A stretch of DNA of 63,051 nucleotides, from the NCBI GenBank assembly GCA_902568975.1, contig CACFSO010000005.1, forward strand, positions 1-63,051. Direction: 5' to 3'. A model generated the notes under the pieces. The model searched no databases. It worked only from the letters and a program-made list of their open reading frames with translations, and had not been told where the DNA came from. This document shows, piece after piece, positions 1 through 9,584 of the stretch. The position numbers and the translations under genes are program-made. The stretch is from an uncultured Pelagibacteraceae bacterium (lineage in GTDB: Bacteria > Pseudomonadota > Alphaproteobacteria > Pelagibacterales > Pelagibacteraceae). Numbering within the stretch: position 1 is the first letter of the stretch; each line of letters begins with the position of its first letter.

Positions 1-409
1 CAAAAAGATAATAGCTGCTATTCATGCGGGATGGAGAGGTGCATATAAAAAAATTGCAATTAAAGTTATAAAAAAAATTGTAAAATTAGGATCAGAAAAA
101 AAAAACTTAATTTGTATAATAGGCCCATGCATTTCTCAAAGTAGCTATGAAGTTAAAAATGACCTTAAAAAAAAATTTGTTGCTAGAGACAAAAAAAATA
201 TTAAATATTTTAAATTTATTAAAGAAAAAATTTACTTTGGCTTAAGTGATTGTTTGAAGGGACAAATAGCAGATTTTGGTATTAAAAACATAGAAGTAAT
301 AAAAAAAGACACTTTTAAGAAAAAGAATAATTTTTTTAGTTCAAGAAGTTCTTTAAAAAATCTTGAAAATGATTATGGTAGAAATATATCAGTAATTATG
401 ATTAAATAA
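1..409 (+). CDS. pgeF: Polyphenol oxidase/YfiH family purine nucleoside phosphorylase, C-terminal part
   Basis: The gene enters from the left edge; the frame starts at base 2 and gives about 135 C-terminal residues. HAGWRG near the start, GPCIS in the middle and FFSSR near the end are the conserved blocks of the YfiH/LACC1 family, and the His of HAGWRG and Cys of GPCIS are metal ligands in characterised members. The family is now regarded as cytosolic purine nucleoside phosphorylase/adenosine deaminase, although older annotations say laccase or multicopper oxidase. The start lies outside the window. It is followed after 12 bases by prs, so the two are probably co-transcribed. Confidence 0.85.
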   Translation, partial: KKIIAAIHAGWRGAYKKIAIKVIKKIVKLGSEKKNLICIIGPCISQSSYEVKNDLKKKFVARDKKNIKYFKFIKEKIYFGLSDCLKGQIADFGIKNIEVIKKDTFKKKNNFFSSRSSLKNLENDYGRNISVIMIK

Positions 410-421
410 GGCTCTCAAAAA

Positions 422-1354
422 ATGAAGCTTCTTACAGGAAACAGTAACAAAAGCCTCAGTCAAAAAATATCAAAACAGTTAAAAACAAAATTGGTTCATT
501 CAAGTATAAAAAAATTTGCTGATGGAGAAATTTATATAGAAATAAATGAAAATATAAGAGGCAATAGTATATTTTTATTACAATCAGTCTCTTCTCCCGC
601 AAATGATAATTTAATGGAACTTCTTTTATGCATTGATGCACTTAAAAGATCTTCTGCTAAAAATATTACCGCAGTTATTCCATACTTTGGTTATGCAAGA
701 CAGGATAGAAAAGTTGCTCCTAGAACATCTATATCTGCAAAACTTGTTTCAAATTTAATAACCAAAGCAGGAGCAGATAGAATAGTTACAGTTGACTTAC
801 ATGCTGGACAAATTCAAGGTTTCTTTGATATTCCAGTAGACAATCTTTTTGCAACACCAATTTTTGCAAGACATATTAAAAAAAATTTAAATAGTAAAAA
901 TTTGATTTGTGTAGCTCCAGATGTTGGAGGAGTTGAAAGAACTAGAGCTCTTGCAAGAAAGCTAGATGTAGGAATATCAATTGTTGATAAAAGAAGACCC
1001 GCTCCAGGAAAATCACAAGTTATGAATGTTATTGGAAATGTAAAAGGGAAAGTTTGTATAATTGTTGATGATATAATTGACTCTGGAGGAACAATTGTAA
1101 ATGCTGCTCAGGCATTAATAAATAGAGGTGCAAAAGAAGTTCATGTTTACATCACTCATGCCGTTTTGAGTGGAGATGCGGTCAATAAGATTGAAAAATC
1201 AAAAATTAAAAATTTGGTTGTCACTGATAGTATTGATAATGCACTTAAAGTAAGAAAAGCTAAGAATATAGAGGTATTAACTATATCTAATTTATTAGGA
1301 GAAGCTATTAAAAGGATTTCAAATTCGACTTCTGTGTCAGATCTATTTAAATAA
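422..1354 (+). CDS. prs: Ribose-phosphate pyrophosphokinase (PRPP synthase)
   Basis: Makes PRPP from ribose 5-phosphate and ATP for purine, pyrimidine, histidine and NAD synthesis in the cytosol. The 310 residues match the usual class I length. Visible motifs are YARQDRK (residues 91-97, ATP site), [12 protein letters not shown] (125-136), the flexible loop KRRPAPGKS (190-198) and the PRPP-binding loop [10 protein letters not shown] (215-224). The ATG lies 12 bases after the pgeF stop, with a short AAGG upstream. Ribosomal protein L25 and pth follow, an arrangement common in proteobacteria. Confidence 0.97.
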   Translation: MKLLTGNSNKSLSQKISKQLKTKLVHSSIKKFADGEIYIEINENIRGNSIFLLQSVSSPANDNLMELLLCIDALKRSSAKNITAVIPYFGYARQDRKVAPRTSISAKLVSNLITKAGADRIVTVDLHAGQIQGFFDIPVDNLFATPIFARHIKKNLNSKNLICVAPDVGGVERTRALARKLDVGISIVDKRRPAPGKSQVMNVIGNVKGKVCIIVDDIIDSGGTIVNAAQALINRGAKEVHVYITHAVLSGDAVNKIEKSKIKNLVVTDSIDNALKVRKAKNIEVLTISNLLGEAIKRISNSTSVSDLFK

Positions 1355-1396
1355 TTCTTGTAAAATTTAGATTCATAAGTTACAAACCCAGATTTT

Positions 1397-2143
1397 ATGA
1401 ATTCAATTGAAGCAACAATTAGAAATACTACAACTAAGGGTCAGGTTAATTTACTTAGAAAAAAGGGAGAAGTTCCTGCTGTTATCTATGGTGGAGAACA
1501 AGAAAATCAAAAAATCTCACTCTCAAAAAAAGAGGTAAAATTTTTAATTGAGAAAGAAAATTTTTTATCTAATGTAATTCAAATAAAATTAGAAGGAAAA
1601 GATCAAAGTGTTCTACCAAGAGATATAGCTTTCGATACAGTTAGTGACGAACCTATTCATCTTGACTTCGTAAGGATTGTAAAAGGTTCAAAAATTGTTT
1701 TAGAAATTCCTGTTAAATTTATAAATAGTGATAAATCTCCAGGATTAAAAAGGGGTGGTGTTCTTAATATAGTAAGAAGAAAAGTTGAATTAAGATGTCC
1801 AACAGAGAACATCCCCACAGAATTAATAGTAGATTTAGATAATCTAGATATTGGATCTAGTATAAAAATATCATCAATTAATCTTCCTGAAAATGTGAAT
1901 CCAACTATTCAAGGTAGAGATTTTGTTATTGCTACAGTAGCAGCTCCAACAATTATAAAAGAACCAGAAAAACCTGCTGAAACAACAGAGGAAGGAGCAG
2001 AAGGTGCAGATGCAGCTGCAACAACTGAAGCCACAGCTGAAGCAGGAGAAAAAACTCCAGAAGATGAAAAGGGTGAAGATAAAGCTAAGCCTAAAGAAGG
2101 AGAAAAGAAAGAAGATCAAAAAACTCCTCCGAAAAAAAAATAA
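1397..2143 (+). CDS. rplY: 50S ribosomal protein L25 / general stress protein Ctc, long form
   Basis: Binds 5S rRNA in the large ribosomal subunit. The 248 residues contain the N-terminal L25 domain (about 1-95, including a VPAVIYGG segment) and the C-terminal beta domain of the long TL5/Ctc type to about residue 188. A low-complexity tail of roughly 60 residues then follows, rich in Glu, Ala and Thr and finally Lys/Pro. The tail is richer in Ala/Gly codons than neighbouring genes and is probably disordered. pth follows after 32 bases, the usual L25-Pth pairing. Confidence 0.95.
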   Translation: MNSIEATIRNTTTKGQVNLLRKKGEVPAVIYGGEQENQKISLSKKEVKFLIEKENFLSNVIQIKLEGKDQSVLPRDIAFDTVSDEPIHLDFVRIVKGSKIVLEIPVKFINSDKSPGLKRGGVLNIVRRKVELRCPTENIPTELIVDLDNLDIGSSIKISSINLPENVNPTIQGRDFVIATVAAPTIIKEPEKPAETTEEGAEGADAAATTEATAEAGEKTPEDEKGEDKAKPKEGEKKEDQKTPPKKK

Positions 2144-2175
2144 ACTATTGTGCTAATTTTATATTTTAATTTTTT

Positions 2176-2736
2176 ATGCTTCTATTCGTAGGTTTAGGAA
2201 ACCCAGCACCTAACAGTCAAGATAATCGTCACAATATAGGGTTTAAAATAATAGACGCCATTAATCGAAAATTTAATTTGTCAAAACAAAAACCAAAATT
2301 TAAAGGCTTGCTAACAACAGGAAAAATTGGTGATAAAAAAATTTATGCTATTAAACCATTAACTTTTATGAATAACTCAGGAATATGTATAAGAGAATTG
2401 ATTGAATATTTCAAAATAGAAGTAGAAGACGTAATTGTTTTTCATGATGATTTAGATATAGATTTTGGAAAAATAAAAGTTAAAGTTGGAGGATCAAGTG
2501 CCGGTCATAATGGTATAGAGTCAATAGATAAATTTATTGGAAAAGATTATTCAAGAGTAAGAATAGGAATAGGCAAACCTGACTCTAAAGTTTCTTCAGC
2601 AGATTATGTCTTAGCAAATTTCAATGAGGAAGAAAAAGAACAATTAGAAGAAACTACAGAAAATATTTTGGAATCATTGGCCATTTTGATTGATAAAAAA
2701 TTAGAATTATTCTCCAGCACAGTAAATAATAAATAA
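2176..2736 (+). CDS. pth: Peptidyl-tRNA hydrolase
   Basis: Hydrolyses peptidyl-tRNA released prematurely from ribosomes so that the tRNA can be reused. The 186 residues are typical. The N-terminal GLGNP block, Asn9, catalytic His19 (in NRHNIGF), the FMNNSG segment and the HDDLD segment with the catalytic-site Asp all match family Pth. The gene lies between rplY and ychF, and its stop codon directly abuts the ychF ATG at 2737, which suggests translational coupling. Confidence 0.96.
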   Translation: MLLFVGLGNPAPNSQDNRHNIGFKIIDAINRKFNLSKQKPKFKGLLTTGKIGDKKIYAIKPLTFMNNSGICIRELIEYFKIEVEDVIVFHDDLDIDFGKIKVKVGGSSAGHNGIESIDKFIGKDYSRVRIGIGKPDSKVSSADYVLANFNEEEKEQLEETTENILESLAILIDKKLELFSSTVNNK

Positions 2737-3810
2737 ATGGGTTTTAAATGTGGTATTGTTGGTTTGCCGAATGTAGGCAAATCTACATTATTTAATGCAT
2801 TAACAAATTCCAGCAAAGCCCAAGCGGAAAACTTTCCGTTTTGCACAATAGATCCTAATATTGGAATTGTTCCAGTACCAGATGAAAGATTGGATAAATT
2901 ATCAGAAATTTCTAATTCAAAAAAAAAAATATATACATCGATTTCTTTTATGGATATTGCGGGTTTAGTGAAGGGAGCCTCAAAAGGCGAAGGTTTAGGA
3001 AATAAATTTTTGGCTCACATAAGAGAAGTAGATGCTATCATACATTTAATTAGATGCTTTGAATCTAAAGATATTCAAAATGTAAATGCAAATATAGATC
3101 CAATTAGAGATTTGGAAATCATAGAAACAGAAATGAAACTTGCTGATCTTGAATCCATTCAAAAAAGAATTGATAAAAAAAATAGAAAAAATATAGCTGA
3201 AGAGGAAATCAAATTACTAGAAATGACCATGGATTGTATAAATAAAGACCAAAATCTTGAAATTCTGAATAATTATTTTGACAAAAAAATAATAGAAAAA
3301 AGTAACATTTTATCAGTAAAACCAAGTTTATTTGTTTGCAATGTTGAAGAAGAAAATATTAAAAGTGGAAACAATTATACAAATGAGTTTATTAAAAAAA
3401 ATGGTGAAGAAAATACCATTATTATTTCGGCAGAAATAGAAAATCAAATTAATCAATTAGAAAAAAATGAAAAAGAAAAATATATGAATATGATCAATTT
3501 AGATGAAACTGGATTAAATATTTTAATTAGAAAAGGATATAATCTTTTAAAACTGAAAACTTTTTTTACATCCGGTCCTGAAGAATCTAGAGCATGGACA
3601 ATACCAAGTAACTTTAATGCTCAAAAAGCAGCTGGAACGATTCATACTGATTTTGAAAAAGGATTTATTAGATCGGAAACTATAGCTTTTGACGATTTTG
3701 TTAAAAACAATGGCTGGATTAATTCAAAAATAAATGGAAAAATGAGATTAGAGGGAAAAGATTATATAGTTCAGGATGGTGATATACTAAATATTCGTTT
3801 CAACACGTGA
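2737..3810 (+). CDS. ychF: Redox-regulated ATPase/GTPase YchF (OLA1 family)
   Basis: Ribosome-associated P-loop NTPase of the Obg/OLA1 group; the family prefers ATP and is linked to stress control of translation. G1 is GLPNVGKST (residues 9-17), G3 is DIAGLVKGASKGEG, and the G4 position reads NVEE instead of NKxD, as expected for YchF. The C-terminal third is the TGS/DUF933 region with GPEESRAW. The 357 residues are near the family norm. The 3' end overlaps the convergent petC gene by 24 bases, so no terminator fits between them. Confidence 0.96.
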   Translation: MGFKCGIVGLPNVGKSTLFNALTNSSKAQAENFPFCTIDPNIGIVPVPDERLDKLSEISNSKKKIYTSISFMDIAGLVKGASKGEGLGNKFLAHIREVDAIIHLIRCFESKDIQNVNANIDPIRDLEIIETEMKLADLESIQKRIDKKNRKNIAEEEIKLLEMTMDCINKDQNLEILNNYFDKKIIEKSNILSVKPSLFVCNVEEENIKSGNNYTNEFIKKNGEENTIIISAEIENQINQLEKNEKEKYMNMINLDETGLNILIRKGYNLLKLKTFFTSGPEESRAWTIPSNFNAQKAAGTIHTDFEKGFIRSETIAFDDFVKNNGWINSKINGKMRLEGKDYIVQDGDILNIRFNT

Positions 3811-4569
3811 CCAAATTTTTTTCATACTAAAATAAACAAATATAGTAATTATAATTAAATATGATATAGCCCTAAAACCAGATTTATGTCTAGCCTCCAA
3901 ATGAGGTTCAGCTGACCAAGACAAAAAGGTTACTACATCTTTTGCCAATTGTTCTTCTGTTGCCTCAGTTCCATCACTATATTCAACAATTCCATCTGAC
4001 AACGGCTGAGCCATTTTAATTTTATTACCGTACATATATTTATTATAATAAACTCCATCATCTAATTCAAAACCAGCTGGAGGATCTGAATAACCTAAAA
4101 GTACAGAATAAATATAGTCTGCCCCTCCCTTTCTTGCTTTTACCAATACAGACATATCTGGTGGATAGGCTCCCCCATTTGATGCCTGCGCTTCTTCAAC
4201 ATTAGCATATGGACTAACAAATTTATCTGACAATTTTGCTGGCCTATTAAACATTTCGCCATCACTATTCGGGCCATCTATAACTTCAAATTGAGATGCA
4301 ATTGCTTTTGCCTGCTCTTCAGAAAATTCTGGCCCTCCTTTTTCTGATAGATTTCTATAACTTAAATATTTCATAGAATGACATGAAGCACAAACTTCTG
4401 TATAAACTTGATAACCTCTCTGAAGAGAGGCCCTATCAAATTTTCCAAAAAAACCTTTAAAACTCCAATCCTGTTTAAGCAATTTAACAGAACCCTCAGC
4501 AAAAGTTTTCTGATTATTAAAAACAATTAAAATTAAAATAACAAATATTGTTTTAAAAAAATTTTTCAT
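3787..4569 (-). CDS. petC: Cytochrome c1, bc1 complex heme-binding subunit
   Basis: Carries electrons from the Rieske protein to soluble or membrane cytochrome c in the ubiquinol:cytochrome c reductase. An N-terminal signal peptide (about residues 1-24) is followed by the heme c motif CASCH (C60-H64). A Met in KIKMAQPL is the likely sixth heme ligand, and a C-terminal membrane anchor is visible (AISYLIIITIFVYF region). The 260 residues are typical. It is the last gene of petABC, starting 3 bases after petB. The final codons overlap ychF on the opposite strand. Confidence 0.96.
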   Translation of the reverse strand: MKNFFKTIFVILILIVFNNQKTFAEGSVKLLKQDWSFKGFFGKFDRASLQRGYQVYTEVCASCHSMKYLSYRNLSEKGGPEFSEEQAKAIASQFEVIDGPNSDGEMFNRPAKLSDKFVSPYANVEEAQASNGGAYPPDMSVLVKARKGGADYIYSVLLGYSDPPAGFELDDGVYYNKYMYGNKIKMAQPLSDGIVEYSDGTEATEEQLAKDVVTFLSWSAEPHLEARHKSGFRAISYLIIITIFVYFSMKKIWSRVETNI

Positions 4570-4572
4570 AAT

Positions 4573-5835
4573 TCAAAAATTTAGCTCAGATTTATTTTTT
4601 GCTAATGATGGATTTGTGGACCCACCTAGTACCGGTTCAGTAAGACTCAAAGGTATATCAAGGGTTTTCTCTTTAAATCCTAATACTGGAAGTATCACCA
4701 AAAAATGTATAAAATAATATGCAGTTGCAACTCTTGCTACTAACAAATATATACCTTCAGCAGGCATTGCTCCTACATAACCTAATATAAGTACATCAGC
4801 TACCAAAAACCAATAAAACTGTTTATATAAAGGTCTAAAAATAGCAGATCTTACTTTAGAGGTGTCTAACCAAGGTAAAATAACCAATACAAAAATTGCC
4901 AAAAACATTGCTATAACTCCCAAAAGTTTATCGGGAACAGATCTTAAAATTGCATAAAAAGGTAACAAATACCATTCTGGAACTATATGAGCTGGCGTCA
5001 CCATTGGATTAGCTTCAATATAGTTGTCTGCATGACCCAATATATTGGGAGAATAAAAAACAAAAAAAGCGAATAATATTAAAAATATTAATAGTGCAAA
5101 TAAATCTTTAATTACAATATAAGGATGAAAAGGAACTGTATCTTTTGAAGGCTTTTTAATATCAATTCCTATTGGATTATTATTTCCCGGAACATGTAAT
5201 GCCCAAATATGTAATATAACCAAACCAAGAATCAAAAATGGAAGTAAATAGTGTAAACTAAAAAATCTTGTTAAAGTAGGATTATCGACTGCATAACCGC
5301 CCCATAACCAATTAGTAATAGCTTCTCCAAAAAAAGGAACTGCACTAAATAAATTAGTTATTACTGTAGCTCCCCAGAAACTCATTTGACCCCATGGAAG
5401 CACATAGCCCATAAAAGCAGTCATCATCATTAAAAAATATATAATCATGCCAATTATCCATATAACTTCCCTTGGAGATTTATAAGAGCCATAATACAAA
5501 GATCTAAAAATGTGAATGTAAACTGCTAAAAAAAACATAGATGCTCCATTTGCATGTACATATCTTATCAACCAGCCGTAGTTTACATTTCTCATAATAT
5601 GCTCAACGCTTTCGAAAGCTAAGTCTGCATGAGCAACATAATGCATTGCAAGTATAATACCTGTCACTATTTGAGTAATTAAACAAAAAGTTAAAATTCC
5701 TCCAAAAGTCCACCAATAATTTAAATTTTTAGGAGTTGGATATTCTCTTAAATGTGCACTTAAAGTTAATAAAGGTAATCTGTCATTGAACCATTTCCCA
5801 AGTTTTGATGAAGGAACGTAGTTATGATCACTCAT
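4573..5835 (-). CDS. petB: Cytochrome b, bc1 complex
   Basis: Diheme membrane subunit that oxidises and reduces ubiquinone at the Qo and Qi sites. The 420 residues hold about eight membrane helices. Heme ligand histidines can be placed in AMHYVAH and RYVHANG on one helix pair and in [10 protein letters not shown] on the partner helix. The Qo-site PEWY motif is intact ([16 protein letters not shown]). The 6-base gap to petA and 3-base gap to petC indicate a single operon. Start [10 protein letters not shown] is supported by the tight spacing after petA. Confidence 0.97.
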   Translation of the reverse strand: MSDHNYVPSSKLGKWFNDRLPLLTLSAHLREYPTPKNLNYWWTFGGILTFCLITQIVTGIILAMHYVAHADLAFESVEHIMRNVNYGWLIRYVHANGASMFFLAVYIHIFRSLYYGSYKSPREVIWIIGMIIYFLMMMTAFMGYVLPWGQMSFWGATVITNLFSAVPFFGEAITNWLWGGYAVDNPTLTRFFSLHYLLPFLILGLVILHIWALHVPGNNNPIGIDIKKPSKDTVPFHPYIVIKDLFALLIFLILFAFFVFYSPNILGHADNYIEANPMVTPAHIVPEWYLLPFYAILRSVPDKLLGVIAMFLAIFVLVILPWLDTSKVRSAIFRPLYKQFYWFLVADVLILGYVGAMPAEGIYLLVARVATAYYFIHFLVILPVLGFKEKTLDIPLSLTEPVLGGSTNPSLAKNKSELNF

Positions 5836-5841
5836 TAAATT

Positions 5842-6357
5842 TTATCCAATCTTTATTGTATTGTTATTAACAAATTCATATTTAGGAATTTCTAAATTTG
5901 TTGGAGCAGGTCCTTTTCTTATTCTCCCAGAGGTATCATAATGAGATCCATGACAAGGACAAAACCATCCATCATATTCACCTTTATCTCCCAATGGAAC
6001 ACATCCCAGATGCGTACAAATTCCAAGCATAACAAGCCACTCAGGATTTTTTGCTCGATCTTCGTCTTTTTCTGGATGCTTTAATTCTTTTAAGTCAACT
6101 TTTCTTGCTTCGGATATTTCTTCTGTTGTTCTTCTTTTTATAAATACTGGCTTTCCCCTCCATAAAACTGTAATCGATTGTCCGGGTTCGACTGAACTTA
6201 TGTCAACTTCAGTACTTGCTAAAGCTTTAACCGATGCATCAGGGTTCATTTGATCAATTAATGGCCAAACAGTAGCTCCTACCCCAACCGCTCCTAAGGC
6301 ATAAGAGGCTGTAAATATGAATTCTCTTCTTTTTGATTTTTTTTCTTCAGACATCAA
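5842..6357 (-). CDS. petA: Rieske iron-sulfur protein, bc1 complex
   Basis: Holds the 2Fe-2S cluster that takes one electron from ubiquinol. Cluster ligands are in CTHLGC (114-119) and CPCHGSH (133-139), and the GPAP loop follows. The N-terminus has a twin-arginine signal, SKRREFIF (Arg10-Arg11), that stays as the membrane anchor. The 171 residues are normal. Two adjacent ATGs (6357 and 6354) are possible starts. First gene of petABC; its promoter must lie in the 67 bases separating it from divergent trmL. Confidence 0.96.
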   Translation of the reverse strand: MMSEEKKSKRREFIFTASYALGAVGVGATVWPLIDQMNPDASVKALASTEVDISSVEPGQSITVLWRGKPVFIKRRTTEEISEARKVDLKELKHPEKDEDRAKNPEWLVMLGICTHLGCVPLGDKGEYDGWFCPCHGSHYDTSGRIRKGPAPTNLEIPKYEFVNNNTIKIG

Positions 6358-6424
6358 ATTAACTCTTTATTATCCACTAATATATGATTTCATATAAGAA
6401 TAAATATATTTTTCCATTGATACA

Positions 6425-6898
6425 ATGACACACACAAATTTGAAAATTACACCTAAAATAGCACTTTATGAGCCAGATATACCTCAAAATACAGCATCAA
6501 TTATTAGGACGTGTTCGTGTCTTGGTGCTATAATTGAAATTATCGAACCATGTGGTTTTTCATTTAATGATAAAAGATTTAAAAGAGTTGTGATGGATTA
6601 TATGAGCGAAAATATTATTAAATTTTATAAAAGTTTTGATGATTTTCTTAAAGAAAAAAAAAATAATAGAATAATTTTAATAACAACTAAATCAAAAAAA
6701 TCTTATACTTCCTTTAAATTTAAAAAATCGGATACAATTTTATTTGGAAGAGAAAGCGCAGGAGTTCCTGAAGAAATACGGAAGCAAATAAAATATAAAT
6801 TAAAAATACCTATGCTAAAAAAAAAAAGATCATTAAATGTCTCTACTTCAGTTTCAATTGTTCTTTCAGAAAGTTTAAGACAATTAAATTATATTTGA
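6425..6898 (+). CDS. trmL: tRNA (cytidine(34)-2'-O)-methyltransferase
   Basis: Small SPOUT-fold RNA methyltransferase that modifies the wobble ribose of tRNA-Leu. The 157 residues contain the N-terminal YEPDIPQNTASIIRTC segment, the AdoMet-knot motif LFGRESAGVPEE and the C-terminal motif with LNVSTSVSIVLSE, all diagnostic of TrmL (formerly YibK). It is divergent from petA and is followed after 1 base by hemF, so the two are likely co-transcribed. Confidence 0.93.
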   Translation: MTHTNLKITPKIALYEPDIPQNTASIIRTCSCLGAIIEIIEPCGFSFNDKRFKRVVMDYMSENIIKFYKSFDDFLKEKKNNRIILITTKSKKSYTSFKFKKSDTILFGRESAGVPEEIRKQIKYKLKIPMLKKKRSLNVSTSVSIVLSESLRQLNYI

Positions 6899-6899
6899 T

Positions 6900-7724
6900 A
6901 TGGATAAAGAAATTAAAAAACAAATAGTAAAAAATTGGTTTAAAATATTACAAGATATGATCTGTAAAGATATTGAAGAACTTGAATATAAAAAAAAATT
7001 TCTAACAAAAGAATGGAAAAAAAATGAAAAAAAAGATGAGGGAGGGGGTGAATATAGAATATTAAAAGATGGAAATTTATTTGAAAAAGTTGGTGTAAAC
7101 TTCTCTGAAGTCTATGGAAAATTTTCAAAAGATTTCAAAAATAAAGTTCCAGGAGCAAAAAATAATCCAAATTATTGGGCCTCTGGAATATCTATAGTTA
7201 TGCATATGAAAAATCCACATGTTCCCGCAATGCATTTTAATACAAGATATATTTTTACATCCTACGGCTGGTTTGGAGGTGGAATAGATATTACTCCTTG
7301 CATAAAAGATAATAAACTTAAAAAATGGTACCAAAACGAATTAAAAAAATGCTGCGATAGACATAATAAAAAATACTACAAAAAATATAAAAAATGGTGC
7401 GATAAATATTTTTATTTAGCACATAGAAAAGAAACTAGAGGCATAGGTGGAATTTTTTTTGATTATAAAAAAAAAAGTTGGAAAAGTGATTTTGCATTTG
7501 TGAGAGATGTTGGCATTACTTTTAAAAAATTAATTAGAGAAATAGTAAATAAAAAATACAAAAAAAAATGGACTACAAAAGATAAAGAAATTCAATATCA
7601 AAAAAGAGGAAGATATGTTGAATTTAATTTACTTTACGACAGGGGAACAAAATTTGGCTTACAAACTGGAGGAAATACTGAGGCGATTTTAATGTCTCTT
7701 CCGCCATTAGCTAAATGGAATTAA
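6900..7724 (+). CDS. hemF: Oxygen-dependent coproporphyrinogen III oxidase
   Basis: Converts coproporphyrinogen III to protoporphyrinogen IX with O2 in heme synthesis. The 274 residues include MHFNTRYIF, WFGGGIDITP, the HRKETRGIGGIFFD segment and the C-terminal GRYVEFNLLYDRGTKFGLQ stretch followed by TGGNTEAILMSLPP, all family signatures. It is somewhat shorter than the E. coli enzyme. Choosing the oxygen-dependent enzyme fits an obligate aerobe with the bc1 and aa3 complexes nearby. The gene lies between trmL and greA with gaps of 1 and 3 bases. Confidence 0.96.
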   Translation: MDKEIKKQIVKNWFKILQDMICKDIEELEYKKKFLTKEWKKNEKKDEGGGEYRILKDGNLFEKVGVNFSEVYGKFSKDFKNKVPGAKNNPNYWASGISIVMHMKNPHVPAMHFNTRYIFTSYGWFGGGIDITPCIKDNKLKKWYQNELKKCCDRHNKKYYKKYKKWCDKYFYLAHRKETRGIGGIFFDYKKKSWKSDFAFVRDVGITFKKLIREIVNKKYKKKWTTKDKEIQYQKRGRYVEFNLLYDRGTKFGLQTGGNTEAILMSLPPLAKWN

Positions 7725-7727
7725 TTT

Positions 7728-8204
7728 ATGGATAAAGAGCCAATAACATTAAAAGGTCTTGAAAACTTAAAAGAAGAACTAATTTTTCTTAAAGAAAAAA
7801 AACGCCCTGAAATAGTATCTGCAATTGCTGATGCTAGATCTCATGGAGATTTAAAAGAAAATGCAGAGTATCATGCAGCAAAGGAACAACAATCATATAA
7901 CGAAGGTAGGATTCAGGAAATAGAAGACTTAATTGCAAGAGCAAATGTAATAGATGTGACTAAATTAAATAATGATGGAAAAGTAATATTTGGCTCAACA
8001 GTTTTTCTTGAAAATTTAGATACTAATGAAAAAATAGATTATAAAATCGTTGGTAAAGACGAGGCTGATTTAAAAAAAAAACTAATTTATTTTAAATCTC
8101 CTATTGGGAAAGGCCTTATTGGAAAAAAGAGAAAAGACTTAGTGGAAATATCAACTCCCGCAGGTATTAAAAATTTTGAAATTATAGAAGTTAAATATAT
8201 TTAA
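7728..8204 (+). CDS. greA: Transcription elongation factor GreA
   Basis: Stimulates RNA polymerase to cleave backtracked transcripts. The 158 residues comprise the N-terminal coiled coil with the acidic tip region [18 protein letters not shown] and the C-terminal FKBP-like domain ending in [12 protein letters not shown]. The length is standard. The stop codon interlocks with that of the convergent nucleotidyltransferase gene through a shared TTAA at 8201-8204. Confidence 0.96.
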   Translation: MDKEPITLKGLENLKEELIFLKEKKRPEIVSAIADARSHGDLKENAEYHAAKEQQSYNEGRIQEIEDLIARANVIDVTKLNNDGKVIFGSTVFLENLDTNEKIDYKIVGKDEADLKKKLIYFKSPIGKGLIGKKRKDLVEISTPAGIKNFEIIEVKYI

Positions 8205-9475
8205 TTATTTACTACATTTTCTATTTCTTTTTTAGAAATTTCAAAATTATTTTTTATCCAAATATCTTCTATTTTTTTAAGTTTTTCTCCAATTTCTTTG
8301 CCCTCTTTAATCTTATATTCATTGATTAACTTTTTTGCATTAATAGGGAGTATTGGAACTGGCTGATCATTAAAATATTCTCCTGTAGAAATAATTTTTT
8401 TATTTATTTTTCTTGATTTAAAAACGTAAAAATTTATTAAATCTTTGAAATAATTCTTGTTATAAAAATATAAAATTCTTTTGATGTTATTTTTTGAAAA
8501 AGATTCTTTTGTAATAGGTTTGGAAAAAAATTCTTTAATTTGTCTTATTCTTTTTTTATTTTCATTAGAAATATTATATTTATATAAAAAATATTCAGAA
8601 TTATCTGTTTCATCAATAATCATTAAGGATATCAAAAAAATAAAATCCTTTGATTTAAAGATTTTCAAGGAATATTCATTTAAATTTTTAAATAAATTTA
8701 TGTTTTTTAATTGTGGAAAAATAAGATTTATTATTTCTAAAGAGAATTCATCATTAACTAGTTTTAAAAATCCGTCAGAAATAACTATTTTTTTTAATTC
8801 ACCTAACAATCTTTCTGATGAAATTTTTGAAATTCCACTTAAATTTTTCCTTATTATTTTTTTTAAATTTGGATCATGTTCTTTTTTACTATAAATCGAA
8901 AAAAACCTTATATATCTTAAAATTCTTAAATAATCTTCTTTTATTCTATCTTCAGGATTCCCAATGAATTTAACTTCTCCCTCTTGTAAATCTTTTTTGC
9001 CATTAAATGGATCATACAAATTTCCACTAATATCTGAATATATTGCATTCATAGTGAAATCTCTTCTTGAAGCATCCTCATGCCAATTATCTGTATATTC
9101 TACTTTGGCATGCCTCCCATCAGTAGAGATATCTTTTCTTAAGGATGTGATTTCAAAAAAATTTTCGTTAATTTTTGCAGTTATTGTTCCATGGTCTATT
9201 CCTACATCAAAAAATTTTATTTTATTATTTTTTAATAAATCTTGAACCTGATTTGGATTTAAATTTACTGCTAAATCTATATCATCTATTTTTTCACTAT
9301 TAAGAATTTTTCTAACACATCCTCCTACATATCTAATTTCACTTTTTTCTGAAAAATCTGATATGCAACTAAATAATTTTCCAATTTCAGATTTGTTTTT
9401 GATATCTTCAAATGCATTTTGTATTGATAAATGACTTTTGTTTTTTTTATAAAATTTTTTAAAAAAATTTATCAT
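8201..9475 (-). CDS. cca: CCA tRNA nucleotidyltransferase / poly(A) polymerase family
   Basis: Class II nucleotidyltransferase that most likely adds or repairs the 3' CCA of tRNAs. The head contains GGCVR (51-55), the catalytic DID (65-67) and RRDFTMNA for ribose selection. The C-terminal [11 protein letters not shown] region with GKEIGEKL is typical of the alphaproteobacterial form. The 424 residues are within the family range. Poly(A) polymerase activity cannot be excluded from sequence alone. A tRNA-Gln gene with an encoded CCA starts 6 bases upstream of its start codon on the same strand. Confidence 0.9.
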   Translation of the reverse strand: MINFFKKFYKKNKSHLSIQNAFEDIKNKSEIGKLFSCISDFSEKSEIRYVGGCVRKILNSEKIDDIDLAVNLNPNQVQDLLKNNKIKFFDVGIDHGTITAKINENFFEITSLRKDISTDGRHAKVEYTDNWHEDASRRDFTMNAIYSDISGNLYDPFNGKKDLQEGEVKFIGNPEDRIKEDYLRILRYIRFFSIYSKKEHDPNLKKIIRKNLSGISKISSERLLGELKKIVISDGFLKLVNDEFSLEIINLIFPQLKNINLFKNLNEYSLKIFKSKDFIFLISLMIIDETDNSEYFLYKYNISNENKKRIRQIKEFFSKPITKESFSKNNIKRILYFYNKNYFKDLINFYVFKSRKINKKIISTGEYFNDQPVPILPINAKKLINEYKIKEGKEIGEKLKKIEDIWIKNNFEISKKEIENVVNN

Positions 9476-9478
9476 ATT

Positions 9479-9552
9479 TGGCTGGGGCGCTAGGATTCGA
9501 ACCTAGGATGGCGGTACCAAAAACCGCTGCCTTACCGCTTGGCTACGCCCCA
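9479..9552 (-). tRNA. tRNA-Gln (anticodon TTG), CCA encoded
   Basis: The reverse complement folds into a full cloverleaf. The acceptor stem is TGGGGCG/CGCCCCA, the D arm is GCC/GGC with AAGCGGTAA in the loop, the anticodon stem is GCGGT/ACCGC with loop TTTTGGT giving TTG, and the T arm is CTAGG-TTCGAAT-CCTAG. The discriminator is G and the terminal CCA is encoded (9479-9481). The 74-nucleotide length including CCA is normal. It lies between ispE and cca on the same strand. Confidence 0.97.
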
Positions 9553-9584
9553 AAATTAAGTTCCTATAACATAAAAAAAAAAAT

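Noticed and set aside
8481..9245. Two plus-strand open frames inside the cca gene
   Set aside because: Both are antisense shadows with hydrophobic low-complexity translation; the minus-strand gene has clear catalytic motifs.
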